Part shown: in pieces, positions 1-8,424 of the stretch | Layout: each line of letters starts with the position of its first letter | How positions within the stretch are numbered: position 1 is the first letter of the stretch | Assembly (NCBI RefSeq): GCF_029892155.1 | Contig: NZ_JARZAG010000019.1 | Coordinates: 113,417-177,416, forward strand | DNA length: 64,000 bases | Origin: Kitasatospora sp. GAS204B | Lineage (GTDB): Bacteria; Actinomycetota; Actinomycetes; Streptomycetales; Streptomycetaceae | Direction of reading: 5' to 3' | Position numbers and translations under genes: made by a program | The notes under the pieces: generated by a model | Told to the model about the DNA's origin: nothing | The model's database searches: none | The model's input: only the letters and a program-made list of their open reading frames with translations

Positions 1-4
1 CGCA

Positions 5-664
5 GTGGCTGCCGCTCACCCGCTCGCCTTCCCGCCCCCGTCCGACCGCCCTGCCCGGCTGCTGGTCCTGGTGTCCGGCTCCGGCACCAACCTCCAGGCC
101 CTGATCGAGGCGGTCGCCGATCCCGGCTACGGCGCCGAGATCGTCGCCGTCGGTGCCGACCGGGACGGCATCGCGGGGCTCGAGCGCGCCGAGCGCGCCG
201 GCATCCCGACCTTCGTGCACCGGGTGAAGGACTACCCCGACCGGGCCGCCTGGGACACCGCGCTGACCGCGGCCGTGCAGGCCTGGCAGCCCGACCTGGT
301 GATCACCGCCGGCTTCATGAAGATCCTCGGTGAGCGCTTCCTGGGCGCCTGGAGCGGCCGGATCGTCAACACCCACCCTGCCCTGCTGCCCGCCTTCCCC
401 GGCGCCCACGGCGTTTCCGACGCGCTCGCCTACGGGGTCAAGGTCACCGGCTGCACCGTCCACCTGGTCGACGCCGGGGTGGACACCGGTCCGATCATCG
501 CGCAGGGCGTCGTGCAGGTCACCGACGCCGACCATGCCGATGGCGGCGAAGCGCTGCACGAGCGCATCAAGACTGTCGAGCGTCAGCTGCTCGTCGAGGT
601 CGTGGGCCGTCTCGCCCGCGAAGGACACCGCATCGAAGACCGAAAGGTTTGGATCCCGGCATGA
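5..664 (+). CDS. purN: Phosphoribosylglycinamide formyltransferase (GART)
   Basis: Cytosolic enzyme of purine synthesis that moves a formyl group from 10-formyltetrahydrofolate to GAR. The 219-residue protein has the N-terminal phosphate-binding loop GSGTNLQ (residues 25-31) and the catalytic segment NTHPALLPAFPGAHG (about 121-135), whose Asn and His are catalytic in this family. GVDTGPIIAQ near 158-167 supplies the catalytic Asp. The length is normal for the family. The first start codon seen is GTG at position 5, so the true start could lie upstream of the window. It overlaps purH by ATGA, so the two are translationally coupled and encode neighbouring formyl-transfer steps of the same pathway. 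Confidence 0.95.
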   Translation: MAAAHPLAFPPPSDRPARLLVLVSGSGTNLQALIEAVADPGYGAEIVAVGADRDGIAGLERAERAGIPTFVHRVKDYPDRAAWDTALTAAVQAWQPDLVITAGFMKILGERFLGAWSGRIVNTHPALLPAFPGAHGVSDALAYGVKVTGCTVHLVDAGVDTGPIIAQGVVQVTDADHADGGEALHERIKTVERQLLVEVVGRLAREGHRIEDRKVWIPA

Positions 665-2244
665 GTTCCGCCCCCCACGCCGCGCCGCCCGTCTCCGAGG
701 ACATCCGTCCGATCCGCCGCGCGCTGGTCAGCGTGTACGACAAGACCGGCCTGGAGGAGCTGGCCCAGGGCCTGCACGCCGCCGGGGTCGAGCTGGTCTC
801 CACCGGCTCCACCGCCGCCAGGATCGCCGCCGCCGGCGTCCCGGTCACCGAGGTCTCCGAGCTCACCGGCTTCCCGGAGTGCCTGGACGGGCGCGTGAAG
901 ACGCTGCACCCCCGGGTGCACGCCGGCGTGCTGGCCGACCTGCGCCTGGAGTCGCACCGCGCGCAGCTGGCCGAGCTGGGCATCGAGCCCTTCGACCTGG
1001 TCGTGGTGAACCTCTACCCGTTCGCCGCCACCGTCGCCTCCGGCGCCACCCCGGACGAGTGCGTCGAGCAGATCGACATCGGCGGCCCGAGCATGGTGCG
1101 CGCCGCCGCCAAGAACCACCCCTCGGTCGCGGTGGTGGTCGACCCGGCCCGCTACGCGGACGTGCTGGCCGCCGTCCGGGCCGGCGGGTTCGACCTGCTG
1201 ACCCGCAAGCGGCTGGCCGGCGCGGCCTTCGCGCACACCGCCGCGTACGACGTCGCGGTGGCGCAGTGGTTCGAGGTCTCGGGCTACACCGAGTCCGAGG
1301 AGCCGTTCCCGGCCTTCCTCGGCGCCACCTGGGAGCGCTCGAACGTGCTGCGGTACGGCGAGAACCCGCACCAGCGCGCGGCGCTCTACACCGACGGCAC
1401 CGGGGGCCTCGCGGCCGCCGAGCAGCTGCACGGCAAGGAGATGTCCTACAACAACTACGTCGACACCGACGCCGCCCGCCGCGCCGCCTACGACCACGCG
1501 GGCCCGGCCGTCGCGATCATCAAGCACGCCAACCCGTGCGGCATCGCGGTCGGCGCGGACGTCGCGGAGGCGCACCGCAAGGCGCACGCCTGCGACCCGC
1601 TCTCCGCGTTCGGTGGCGTGATCGCGGTCAACCGCCCGGTCACCGTCGAGCTGGCCGAGCAGATCGCGCCGATCTTCACCGAGGTCGTCGTCGCCCCCGA
1701 CTATGAGGCGGGCGCCGTCGAGGTGCTCGCCCGCAAGAAGAACATCCGCGTGCTGCGCGCGCCCGAGGCCCCGTGCGAGCGCCGGGAGGCCCGCCGGATC
1801 AGCGGTGGCCTGCTCTTCCAGCAGCTCGACCGGGTGGACGCCCCCGGTGACGACCCGTCGACCTGGACGCTGGCCACCGGTGAGGCGCTCTCCGAGGCCG
1901 AGCTGGCCGAGCTGGCCTTCGCCTGGATCTCCTGCCGCGCCGTCAAGTCCAACGCGATCCTGCTGGCCAAGGACGGCGCCTCGGTCGGGGTCGGCATGGG
2001 CCAGGTCAACCGGGTCGACTCCGCCAAGCTCGCGGTCGCCCGCGCCGGGGAGCGTGCCGCCGGTTCGTTCGCCGCCTCCGACGCGTTCTTCCCGTTCGCC
2101 GACGGCCTGCAGATCCTGCTCGACGCCGGCGTCAAGGCCGTGGTCCAGCCGGGCGGCTCGGTGCGGGACGAGGAGGTCATCGCGGCGGCCGCGGCGGCCG
2201 GGGTGACCATGTACTTCACCGGGACCCGGCACTTCTTCCACTGA
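661..2244 (+). CDS. purH: Bifunctional AICAR transformylase / IMP cyclohydrolase
   Basis: Catalyses the last two steps to IMP: formylation of AICAR, then ring closure. The 527-residue protein begins with an MGS-like IMP cyclohydrolase domain (about 10-200; ALVSVYDKTGLEELA near the start and STGSTA shortly after). The transformylase domain follows, with IIKHANPCGIAVG near residue 287 holding the catalytic Lys-His pair and SNAILLAKDG near 430. I chose ATG at 661 because it overlaps the purN stop as ATGA; an in-frame TTG at 649 would add four residues. A strong hairpin with a T-run follows, so purN-purH ends here. Confidence 0.96.
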   Translation: MSSAPHAAPPVSEDIRPIRRALVSVYDKTGLEELAQGLHAAGVELVSTGSTAARIAAAGVPVTEVSELTGFPECLDGRVKTLHPRVHAGVLADLRLESHRAQLAELGIEPFDLVVVNLYPFAATVASGATPDECVEQIDIGGPSMVRAAAKNHPSVAVVVDPARYADVLAAVRAGGFDLLTRKRLAGAAFAHTAAYDVAVAQWFEVSGYTESEEPFPAFLGATWERSNVLRYGENPHQRAALYTDGTGGLAAAEQLHGKEMSYNNYVDTDAARRAAYDHAGPAVAIIKHANPCGIAVGADVAEAHRKAHACDPLSAFGGVIAVNRPVTVELAEQIAPIFTEVVVAPDYEAGAVEVLARKKNIRVLRAPEAPCERREARRISGGLLFQQLDRVDAPGDDPSTWTLATGEALSEAELAELAFAWISCRAVKSNAILLAKDGASVGVGMGQVNRVDSAKLAVARAGERAAGSFAASDAFFPFADGLQILLDAGVKAVVQPGGSVRDEEVIAAAAAAGVTMYFTGTRHFFH

Positions 2245-2254
2245 TCGTGCCGAT

Positions 2255-2312
2255 CGGCTGACGGGCCGTGGGATCTCTCCCACGGCCCGTCAGCCGTCTC
2301 GTTGTCTTTTTT
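2255..2312 (+). terminator. Intrinsic terminator after purH
   Basis: Perfect 19-bp inverted repeat (2255-2273 and 2278-2296) with a 4-nt loop, followed by a T-rich stretch with seven consecutive T at 2306-2312. It sits between the purH stop and the convergent RDD gene, so it can also stop leftward transcription. Confidence 0.9.
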
Positions 2313-2320
2313 TGGGGGCC

Positions 2321-2752
2321 TCAGCCGGTGACCACGACCACCGTGCCGGCCATCTTGTCCGCGAAGGTCTGCCGCTTGGCGTCCCAGAGCGGCCACAGGT
2401 AGCCGATCAGGCAGCAGAGCGCGTCCAGCAGGTGCAGCAGCCGGCGGCCGATCGCCAGGCCGGTGCCGAGGTAGCTGCCGTCGGCTATCCGCAGCACCCT
2501 GGTGCCGACCACCTTCTTGCCGGGCGACTGGCCGGTGCTCCCCTCCATGTTCGCCACGACCAGCAGCGTCACCAGGTTCACCAGGCTGCCCAGCGACGAC
2601 CCGGTGGCGAGCTGGATGGCCGTACCGGGCAGGCCCACGATCAGCCAGTCGATGAGGAAGGAGACCACCCGCCGGCCCCAGTTGGCCAGCGGCGGAGCGG
2701 GCGGGTAGGGCAGGTCGTAGCCGGGTGGCCGCTGGTCGTACGCGTTGCTCAT
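2321..2752 (-). CDS. RDD family membrane protein
   Basis: Small integral membrane protein of unknown function with an RDD domain. The 143-residue sequence has a short Pro-rich N-terminus, then NWGRRVVSFLIDWLIVG with the Arg...Asp pair of the first helix, a second hydrophobic segment (LVNLVTLLVVA), the conserved GKKVVGTRVL loop and a final helix near LCCLIGYLWPLWD ending FADKMAGT. An AAGGA ribosome site lies just before the ATG. It is a paralogue of the next minus-strand gene, which shares the GYLWPLWD...FADK ending. A hairpin between them suggests separate transcription. Confidence 0.85.
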   Translation of the reverse strand: MSNAYDQRPPGYDLPYPPAPPLANWGRRVVSFLIDWLIVGLPGTAIQLATGSSLGSLVNLVTLLVVANMEGSTGQSPGKKVVGTRVLRIADGSYLGTGLAIGRRLLHLLDALCCLIGYLWPLWDAKRQTFADKMAGTVVVVTG

Positions 2753-2846
2753 CGGATCCTTCTGATCGTCGTACCGGCGCCTGGCGTCGGTGCTTGGCGT
2801 CGCTGCTTGATGCCGGTTCGTGCGGGAGCTGCCCGAGAACGCCGAC

Positions 2847-2878
2847 GGCCCGTTCGCTCCGTCCGGAGCGACCGGGCC
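2847..2878 (-). terminator. Hairpin between the two RDD genes
   Basis: Inverted repeat of 14 bp with one mismatch (2847-2860 and 2865-2878) and a 4-nt loop. It lies just downstream of the minus-strand RDD gene that ends at 2933. There is no clear U-run, as is common for actinomycete terminators. Confidence 0.6.
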
Positions 2879-2932
2879 ATCAGCCGTGCTCAGTGGAAAA
2901 CCGTGCCGCCCGCTACCGGGCAGCCGCGCGAG

Positions 2933-3676
2933 CTACTGCGCGCGAATCACCAGGCTGTTGGTCACCTTGTCGGCGAAGCACTGGCCCTTGTCGTCCCAGA
3001 GCGGCCAGAGGTAGCCGAGGCCGCAGAGCAGGTTGTCCAGGACGTGCGCGAGCTTGCGCACGAAGGCCATGCCGAAGCCGAGCGGCCGGCCGTCGATCTC
3101 GCGGACCAGCTTGATGCCCACGGCGCGCTTGCCGATGGTCTGGCCGGTGCTGCCCTCGCGGACCAGCTGCCAGATGAGCAGGCCCAGCGTGAGCACGGCG
3201 CCGACCAGGATGATCGCCACGCCGCCGCCGCTCAGACCGGTGGAGGCGGTCGTGGTGGCGGGGGTGCAGACCGGGGCCGAGGTGTCGCTCGGGTCGGTGG
3301 GGAAGGTGCAGTTGGGCACGCCAGAGGCCACGCTGCCCACCACCATCGCGATGCCGATGAAGTAGCAGATGGTGAACGGCACGAAGATCACCAGCGAGTC
3401 GATGATGTACCCACCGACCCGGGCGCCCCAGCTGGCCACCACCGGCGGGCCCGCCGGGGCGTAGCCGTAGGGAGCGGCGTCCTGCTGCGGGTAACCGTAG
3501 TTCGGGGCACCCTGCTGCGGGTAGCCGTAGGCCGGCGGCTGCTGGCCGTACGGGTTCTGCTGCGGCGGGACGCCGTACGGCGCCTGCTGGGGCTGGCCGT
3601 ACGGCTGCTGGGGCTGACCGTAGGGCGCCTGCTGGGGCTGGCCGTAGGGGTTGTTCGGGTCGGGCGGGTAGGACAC
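2933..3676 (-). CDS. RDD family membrane protein with PYGQPQQ repeat tail
   Basis: Membrane protein of 247 residues. About 75 N-terminal residues are low-complexity Pro/Gln/Tyr/Gly repeats (NPYGQPQQAPYGQPQQ and variants). The RDD domain follows: WGARVGGYIIDSLVIFVPF, a small Cys-containing loop between helices, a third helix, then GKRAVGIKLVREIDGRPLG and a GYLWPLWDDKGQCFADK ending. I chose GTG at 3676 because GGAGG lies 6 nt upstream; the frame is open further but lacks a better site. Pro/Gln/Tyr-rich tails are common on actinomycete envelope proteins. The function is unknown. Confidence 0.85.
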   Translation of the reverse strand: MSYPPDPNNPYGQPQQAPYGQPQQPYGQPQQAPYGVPPQQNPYGQQPPAYGYPQQGAPNYGYPQQDAAPYGYAPAGPPVVASWGARVGGYIIDSLVIFVPFTICYFIGIAMVVGSVASGVPNCTFPTDPSDTSAPVCTPATTTASTGLSGGGVAIILVGAVLTLGLLIWQLVREGSTGQTIGKRAVGIKLVREIDGRPLGFGMAFVRKLAHVLDNLLCGLGYLWPLWDDKGQCFADKVTNSLVIRAQ

Positions 3677-3749
3677 GGAATGCCTCCGGGCGGGACGAGC
3701 TCTGCGGGCAGTTGGGACAGTGGGGACAGCGGGTGAGACTAGTGGAGCG

Positions 3750-4166
3750 CTATGACGGTGCGACACCCAGGCGGAAGAGCTGCCAGATCCAGGCGACCGC
3801 CAGCGCGCCGCCGATCACGACCCCGCGCCGACGCGGCGTCAGCGACCACCACCAGGCGTCCCCGCCGAGCGGCGCGGTGAGCAGGCCGAGTACCGCGACG
3901 ACGGTCACCGGATTGGCCGTCAGGGCGGCCAGCCAGTGGCCGTGTCCGGCCTCGATGAAGACCGTGGTGCTGCCGCAGGCCGGGCACGGGATGCCGGTGA
4001 GGCGGCGCAGCGGGCAGAGCACCCCGGGATCGTGCGCGTCGTGCAGCACGGCGACCGCCAGCGCCGCGCCGGTCGCCAGCGCGCAGCGCAGGGCGGTGCG
4101 GGTGAACCGGGTGGTCGGGCCGGCGGGCGTCCGGGCGGGCCGGGCGGCCCGCACCGGGGTGATCAC
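3750..4166 (-). CDS. DUF2752 family membrane protein
   Basis: A 138-residue protein with the DUF2752 signature CPLRRLTGIPCPACGSTTVF (about residues 51-70), followed by two hydrophobic segments (ANPVTVVAVLGLLTAPLGG and GVVIGGALAVAWIWQLF). The two CxxC-like cysteine pairs are typical of the family, whose biochemical role is unknown. It starts with GTG at 4166 without a strong ribosome site. It lies just upstream of the RDD gene on the same strand, separated by about 75 nt, so the two may be co-transcribed. Confidence 0.8.
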   Translation of the reverse strand: MITPVRAARPARTPAGPTTRFTRTALRCALATGAALAVAVLHDAHDPGVLCPLRRLTGIPCPACGSTTVFIEAGHGHWLAALTANPVTVVAVLGLLTAPLGGDAWWWSLTPRRRGVVIGGALAVAWIWQLFRLGVAPS

Positions 4167-4384
4167 CGCAGGCCGGATGGCGGCGGGTGTCCCGGAAGCT
4201 GTTGCGATGGAGTGGTCACGAACGTTCTCCCCCGATCACCCGCGGGCCGCAGTTTCGGCGCTGCGCGGGCCATGTGACTGGTGCTCGGAGCCTATGGTCG
4301 ACGGCAGCGGGCCACGCTGTCCAGCGCGTTGGCAGGGTGTGGACAGAACTGTGGCGCAACTGCAACCGGATCCACACGTTCCGT

Positions 4385-4390
4385 TAAGAT
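4385..4390 (+). promoter_or_regulatory. Candidate -10 element for folD
   Basis: TAAGAT about 57 nt before the folD start, in an otherwise gene-free 280-nt divergent region. No convincing -35 hexamer is visible at the normal spacing, so this is tentative. Confidence 0.4.
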
Positions 4391-4447
4391 GCGGGCGCGC
4401 GGAGAGCGGCGTGCCGAGCAGTGCCGCCGATCCGGGAGGATAGGGGT

Positions 4448-5302
4448 ATGACTGCCCAGATTCTCGATGGCAAGGCCACCGCCGCCGCGATCAAGTCCGA
4501 ACTCGCCGTCCGCGTCGCGGCTCTCAAGGAGCGGGGCATCACCCCGGGCCTCGGCACCGTACTGGTCGGCGACGACCCGGGGAGCCACTCCTACGTGCGC
4601 GGCAAGCACCGCGACTGCGCCCAGGTCGGCATCGCCTCCATCCAGCGCGAGCTGCCCGCCACCGCCAGCCAGGCCGACGTCGAGGCCGTCGTCCGCGAGC
4701 TGAACGAGGACCCCGCCTGCACCGGCTACATCGTCCAGCTGCCGCTCCCCAAGGGCCTGGACGCCAACCCGGTGCTGGAACTGATGGACCCGGACAAGGA
4801 CGCCGACGGCCTGCACCCCACCTCGCTGGGCCGCCTGGCGCTCGGCATCGACGGCCCGCTGCCCTGCACCCCCTACGGCATCGTGGAACTGCTGCGCCGT
4901 CATGACGTGGAGATCAACGGCGCCGACGTGGTGGTGGTCGGCCGCGGCGTCACCGTGGGCCGCTCGATCGGCCTGCTGCTCACCCGCAAGAGCGAGAACG
5001 CGACCGTGACGCTCTGCCACACCGGCACCCGCAACCTCTCCGAGCACCTGCGCCGGGCCGACATCATCGTCGCCGCGGCGGGCGTCCCCTACCTGGTCAA
5101 GGCGCAGGACGTGCGCCCGGGCGCGGCCGTGCTGGACGTGGGCGTCAGCCGCACCGAGGCCGGCCTGGTCGGCGACGTGCACCCGGCCGTCGCGGAGGTG
5201 GCCGGCTGGCTCTCACCCAACCCGGGTGGTGTCGGCCCGATGACCCGCGCCATGCTGCTCAACAACATCGTCGAGGCGGCCGAGCGCCAGACCGCCCACT
5301 AG
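4448..5302 (+). CDS. folD: Methylenetetrahydrofolate dehydrogenase / cyclohydrolase
   Basis: Interconverts 5,10-methylene-, methenyl- and 10-formyl-tetrahydrofolate with NADP, supplying the formyl donor used by PurN and PurH. The 284-residue protein has SYVRGKHRDCAQVGI (family motif with substrate-binding Tyr; Lys in the following position), YIVQLPLPKGLD, DKDADGLHP, CTPYGIVELL, the dinucleotide-binding VVVGRGVTVGRSIGLLL and the ending NPGGVGPMTRAMLL. I chose ATG at 4448 because GGGAGGA lies upstream at good spacing; an in-frame earlier start would add nine residues. Confidence 0.96.
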   Translation: MTAQILDGKATAAAIKSELAVRVAALKERGITPGLGTVLVGDDPGSHSYVRGKHRDCAQVGIASIQRELPATASQADVEAVVRELNEDPACTGYIVQLPLPKGLDANPVLELMDPDKDADGLHPTSLGRLALGIDGPLPCTPYGIVELLRRHDVEINGADVVVVGRGVTVGRSIGLLLTRKSENATVTLCHTGTRNLSEHLRRADIIVAAAGVPYLVKAQDVRPGAAVLDVGVSRTEAGLVGDVHPAVAEVAGWLSPNPGGVGPMTRAMLLNNIVEAAERQTAH

Positions 5303-5323
5303 TCGCCACCCTGGGGATCGGAA

Positions 5324-5767
5324 ATGAGCGCGGTACGAACGGGCCGGTCCGCACGTCGCCGGACGGCCCGGAACAGAGCGGCACCGAACACCGGGCCTGT
5401 GGCCACGGGGACACTGCCGCCGGAGGGCGCCAAGGCGGCCCTGGACCGCGGCCACTCGCTGCCGGTGCGGCAATGGCCGATAACGCTGGTCATGCTGGTG
5501 GTCGCGATCGGGCTGCTGGTCGCCTGGCTCGACGACTTCCGCTACGGCCTGCTGACCATCGGCGGCGGCATGCTGTTCGGCGCCCTGCTGCGGCTGCTGC
5601 TGCCGGAGGTCGGGATGCTCGCGGTGCGCAGCCGGTTCACCGACGTGCTGGTGCTGCTCTTCTTCGCGGCCGTGATCGTGCTGCTCGCCCTGGTGGCCCA
5701 GCCGGACCCCTGGCTGCGGCTGCCGGCGGTGGAGGACATCGGCAGCTATATCGGGCAGCGCCACTGA
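5324..5767 (+). CDS. DUF3017 domain-containing membrane protein
   Basis: A 147-residue protein with about 45 basic, disordered N-terminal residues and then three hydrophobic segments (WPITLVMLVVAIGLLVAWL, LLTIGGGMLFGALLRLLL, DVLVLLFFAAVIVLLALVA). This matches DUF3017, a family of unknown function usually found between folD and mdh in Streptomyces, as here. It starts 22 nt after folD and probably shares its transcript. Confidence 0.85.
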   Translation: MSAVRTGRSARRRTARNRAAPNTGPVATGTLPPEGAKAALDRGHSLPVRQWPITLVMLVVAIGLLVAWLDDFRYGLLTIGGGMLFGALLRLLLPEVGMLAVRSRFTDVLVLLFFAAVIVLLALVAQPDPWLRLPAVEDIGSYIGQRH

Positions 5768-5891
5768 CGCCGGCGCCGACGGGCGTTCGCCGGAGCCCGC
5801 CCCTGGCCGGGGCGGGCTCCGGCACGCTGTGACGCACCAGCCACGCCGGTGGGCACGCCCTCGGGGCGCCCTTGCGATAACCTGACGCCGG

Positions 5892-5911
5892 TTCTCTCGA
5901 TGTCGAGAGAA
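5892..5911. promoter_or_regulatory. 20-bp palindrome upstream of mdh
   Basis: Perfect inverted repeat TTCTCTCGA-TG-TCGAGAGAA. It lies 65 nt before the mdh start, just downstream of a possible promoter region (GATAAC near 5875). The size and symmetry fit a dimeric regulator's operator. I cannot name the regulator. Confidence 0.6.
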
Positions 5912-5976
5912 AACATCCTCGGCTCCAGTGCGCCGACGTGCCCTGGGGCATGCTGGCGATCGCTGGAGAAGGAAAC

Positions 5977-6969
5977 ATGACTCGCACCCCCGTCAACGTC
6001 ACCGTCACCGGAGCGGCCGGCCAGATCGGCTATGCGCTGCTCTTCCGCATCGCCTCGGGCCACCTGCTCGGCGCGGACGTGCCGGTGAACCTGCGCCTGC
6101 TGGAGATCCCGCAGGGCCTCAAGGCCGCCGAGGGCGTCGCCATGGAGCTCGACGACTGCGCCTTCCCGCTGCTGCGCGACATCACCATCACCGACCAGGC
6201 GAACACGGCCTTCGACGGCGCCAACGTCGCCCTGCTGGTCGGCGCCCGCCCGCGCACCGCCGGCATGGAGCGCGGCGACCTGCTGCAGGCCAACGGTGGC
6301 ATCTTCGGCCCGCAGGGCAAGGCCATCAACGCGCACGCCGCCGATGACATCAAGGTCCTGGTGGTCGGCAACCCGGCCAACACCAACGCCCTGATCGCCC
6401 AGCGCAACGCCCCCGACGTGCCGGCCGAGCGGTTCACCGCGATGACCCGCCTGGACCACAATCGGGCGATGGCCCAGCTGGCCAAGAAGGCCGGCGTGAC
6501 GGTCGAGGACGTCAAGAAGGTCACCATCTGGGGCAACCACTCCGCCACCCAGTACCCGGACCTGTTCCACGCCGAGATCTCCGGCAAGAGCGCCTTCGAC
6601 GCCGTCGGCGGCGACCAGAAGTGGGTGGAGGACTTCTTCATCCCGAAGGTCGCCAAGCGAGGCGCCGAGATCATCGAGGTCCGTGGCGCCTCCTCGGCCG
6701 CCTCGGCCGCCAACGCCGCCATCGACCACGTCCACACCTGGGTCAACGGCACCCCGGCGGGCGACTGGACCTCGATGGGCATCGTCTCCGACGGCTCCTA
6801 CGGCGTGCCGGCCGGCCTGATCTCCTCCTTCCCGGTCACCACCAAGGACGGCAAGTTCGAGATCGTCCAGGGCCTGGAGATCTCCGACTTCGACCGCGCC
6901 CGGATCGACAAGTCGGTCGGCGAGCTGGCCGAGGAGCGCGACGCGGTCACCGAGCTCGGTCTCATCTGA
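5977..6969 (+). CDS. mdh: Malate dehydrogenase
   Basis: NAD-dependent oxidation of malate to oxaloacetate in the TCA cycle. The 330-residue protein has the Rossmann loop GAAGQIG (12-18), the mobile-loop region GARPRTAGMERGDLL (about 89-103) with substrate-binding Arg residues, VVGNPANTNALIA, the TRLDHNRA segment near 158 and the catalytic His in IWGNHSATQYPD (about 188). This is the cytosolic-type bacterial MDH family. I chose ATG at 5977 because GGAGAAGGA lies just upstream. A strong hairpin follows the stop, so it is probably transcribed alone from a promoter near the palindrome. Confidence 0.96.
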   Translation: MTRTPVNVTVTGAAGQIGYALLFRIASGHLLGADVPVNLRLLEIPQGLKAAEGVAMELDDCAFPLLRDITITDQANTAFDGANVALLVGARPRTAGMERGDLLQANGGIFGPQGKAINAHAADDIKVLVVGNPANTNALIAQRNAPDVPAERFTAMTRLDHNRAMAQLAKKAGVTVEDVKKVTIWGNHSATQYPDLFHAEISGKSAFDAVGGDQKWVEDFFIPKVAKRGAEIIEVRGASSAASAANAAIDHVHTWVNGTPAGDWTSMGIVSDGSYGVPAGLISSFPVTTKDGKFEIVQGLEISDFDRARIDKSVGELAEERDAVTELGLI

Positions 6970-6991
6970 CGAACACCCCGCCGTACCCGTG

Positions 6992-7031
6992 CCCCGGCCG
7001 ACCGCTTCGGTTCAGAAGCGGTCGGCCGGGG
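6992..7031 (+). terminator. Terminator hairpin after mdh
   Basis: Perfect 17-bp inverted repeat (6992-7008 and 7015-7031) with a 6-nt loop, 22 nt after the mdh stop. It has no U-run, and the next gene starts only 20 nt later. Confidence 0.8.
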
Positions 7032-7050
7032 GCGCTTACACTGGCCGACC

Positions 7051-8403
7051 GTGAACGAAACCCTCCAGGACGCCGCCCTCGTCCTGCTCTTCATCGTCCT
7101 CGGTGGGCTGTTCAACATCGCCGAGATCTCGCTGATCTCGCTGCGCGAGGGGCAGATCAGGGCACTGGCGGAGCGCGGCACCAAGCGGGCGGCCCGGGCC
7201 GCCCACCTGGCCGCCGATCCGAACCGCTTCCTGGCCGCCGTCCAGGTCGGGGTGACCTGCATGGGCTTCCTCTCGGCCGCCTTCGGCGCGGACACGCTGG
7301 CCGGCAAGCTCTCCCCGGTCTTCGTCCGGCTGGGCCTGTCCAGCGGGGTCGCGGACGCGGTCGCCCTGGTCGGGCTGACCCTGCTGATCTCCTACATCTC
7401 ACTGGTGCTCGGCGAGCTGACGCCCAAGCGGATCGGCCTGCAGCGGGCGGAGTCGATCGCGCTGCTGGCCGCGCCGGTGGTCGACGTCATGTCGGTGGTG
7501 CTGCGCCCGGTGATCTGGCTGCTCGGCCGTTCCACCAACCTGATGGTCCGCCTCTTCGGCGGCGACCCCAAGGCCGGGCGCGGTTCGATGAGCTCGGAGG
7601 AGCTGCGCGGCCTGGTGGCCGCCAACACCGAGCTGGGCAGCGACGAGCGGGCGCTGATCGCCGATGTCTTCGCGGCCGGCGAGCGCCAGCTGCGCGAGGT
7701 GATGGTGCCGCGCACCGAGGTCACCTTCCTGGACGCCGACCAGCCGCTCACCGAGGTCCGCGAGGAGACCAGCACCTCGCCGCACTCGCGTTACCCGGTG
7801 GTCGAGGGCTCCTACGACGCGGTGGTCGGCTTCGTCCACGTCCGTGACCTCTACCGGGCCCGTGGTGAGCGGGCGCTGCGGGTGCGCGAGATCGCCCGTC
7901 CGGTCAAGCTGCTGCCGGCCACCAAGAAGGTGCTGGAGGCGATGAGCGAGATGCGCCGTGAGGGCCACCACCTGGCGATGGTGGTGGACGAGTACGGCGG
8001 CACGGCCGGCATCGTCACGCTGGAGGACCTGGTCGAGGAGGTGATCGGCGAGATCCGCGACGAGTACGACGCCCAGGAGACCACCGCGACCCGGCGGCTG
8101 GCGGGCGGCGGGGTCGAGGTCAACGGTCTGCTCAACCTGCCGGACTTCGCCGAGGAGACCGGGGTGGCGCTGCCCGAGGGCCCGTACGAGACGGTGGCCG
8201 GCTACGTGGTGGCCGAGCTGGGCGAGCTGCCCGAGGTCGGTGACCAGGTGCTGGTGGACAAGGAGGGCGCCGAGCACGGCGTGCTGCTGACCGTGGCGGC
8301 GCTGGACGGGCGGCGGATCGACCGGATCCGGGTGCGCGCCGAACCCGCACCCGAGGCGGCGGGCGAACGATCGTCCGAACCTCCAAACGAAGCCGGGTCC
8401 TGA
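7051..8403 (+). CDS. CNNM/CorC (HlyC)-type transporter-associated protein with CBS pair
   Basis: Membrane protein of 450 residues in the hemolysin C/CNNM family, thought to act in Mg or other divalent cation export. A DUF21 membrane domain covers about residues 5-175 (GGLFNIAEISLISLREGQIRAL; LGELTPKRIGLQ). Two CBS motifs follow (EVMVPRTEVTFLDAD near 218; VVDEYGGTAGIVTLEDLVEE near 310-330), then a CorC_HlyC domain (about 355-430). The GTG start has no ribosome site, but TACACT lies at 7037-7042, 8 nt ahead, so the message may be leaderless. Confidence 0.88.
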   Translation: MNETLQDAALVLLFIVLGGLFNIAEISLISLREGQIRALAERGTKRAARAAHLAADPNRFLAAVQVGVTCMGFLSAAFGADTLAGKLSPVFVRLGLSSGVADAVALVGLTLLISYISLVLGELTPKRIGLQRAESIALLAAPVVDVMSVVLRPVIWLLGRSTNLMVRLFGGDPKAGRGSMSSEELRGLVAANTELGSDERALIADVFAAGERQLREVMVPRTEVTFLDADQPLTEVREETSTSPHSRYPVVEGSYDAVVGFVHVRDLYRARGERALRVREIARPVKLLPATKKVLEAMSEMRREGHHLAMVVDEYGGTAGIVTLEDLVEEVIGEIRDEYDAQETTATRRLAGGGVEVNGLLNLPDFAEETGVALPEGPYETVAGYVVAELGELPEVGDQVLVDKEGAEHGVLLTVAALDGRRIDRIRVRAEPAPEAAGERSSEPPNEAGS

Positions 8404-8424
8404 CCGCCTGCCGAAGCTGGAAGA

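Noticed and set aside
3487..3660. Short regularly spaced repeats that might look like a CRISPR array
   Set aside because: They are in frame and encode PYGQPQQ-type repeats of the RDD protein; there are no constant repeats with unique spacers.
4167..4447. A riboswitch or other structured leader before folD
   Set aside because: Only small local dyads and a -10-like hexamer were seen; nothing matched a known folate or purine riboswitch core.
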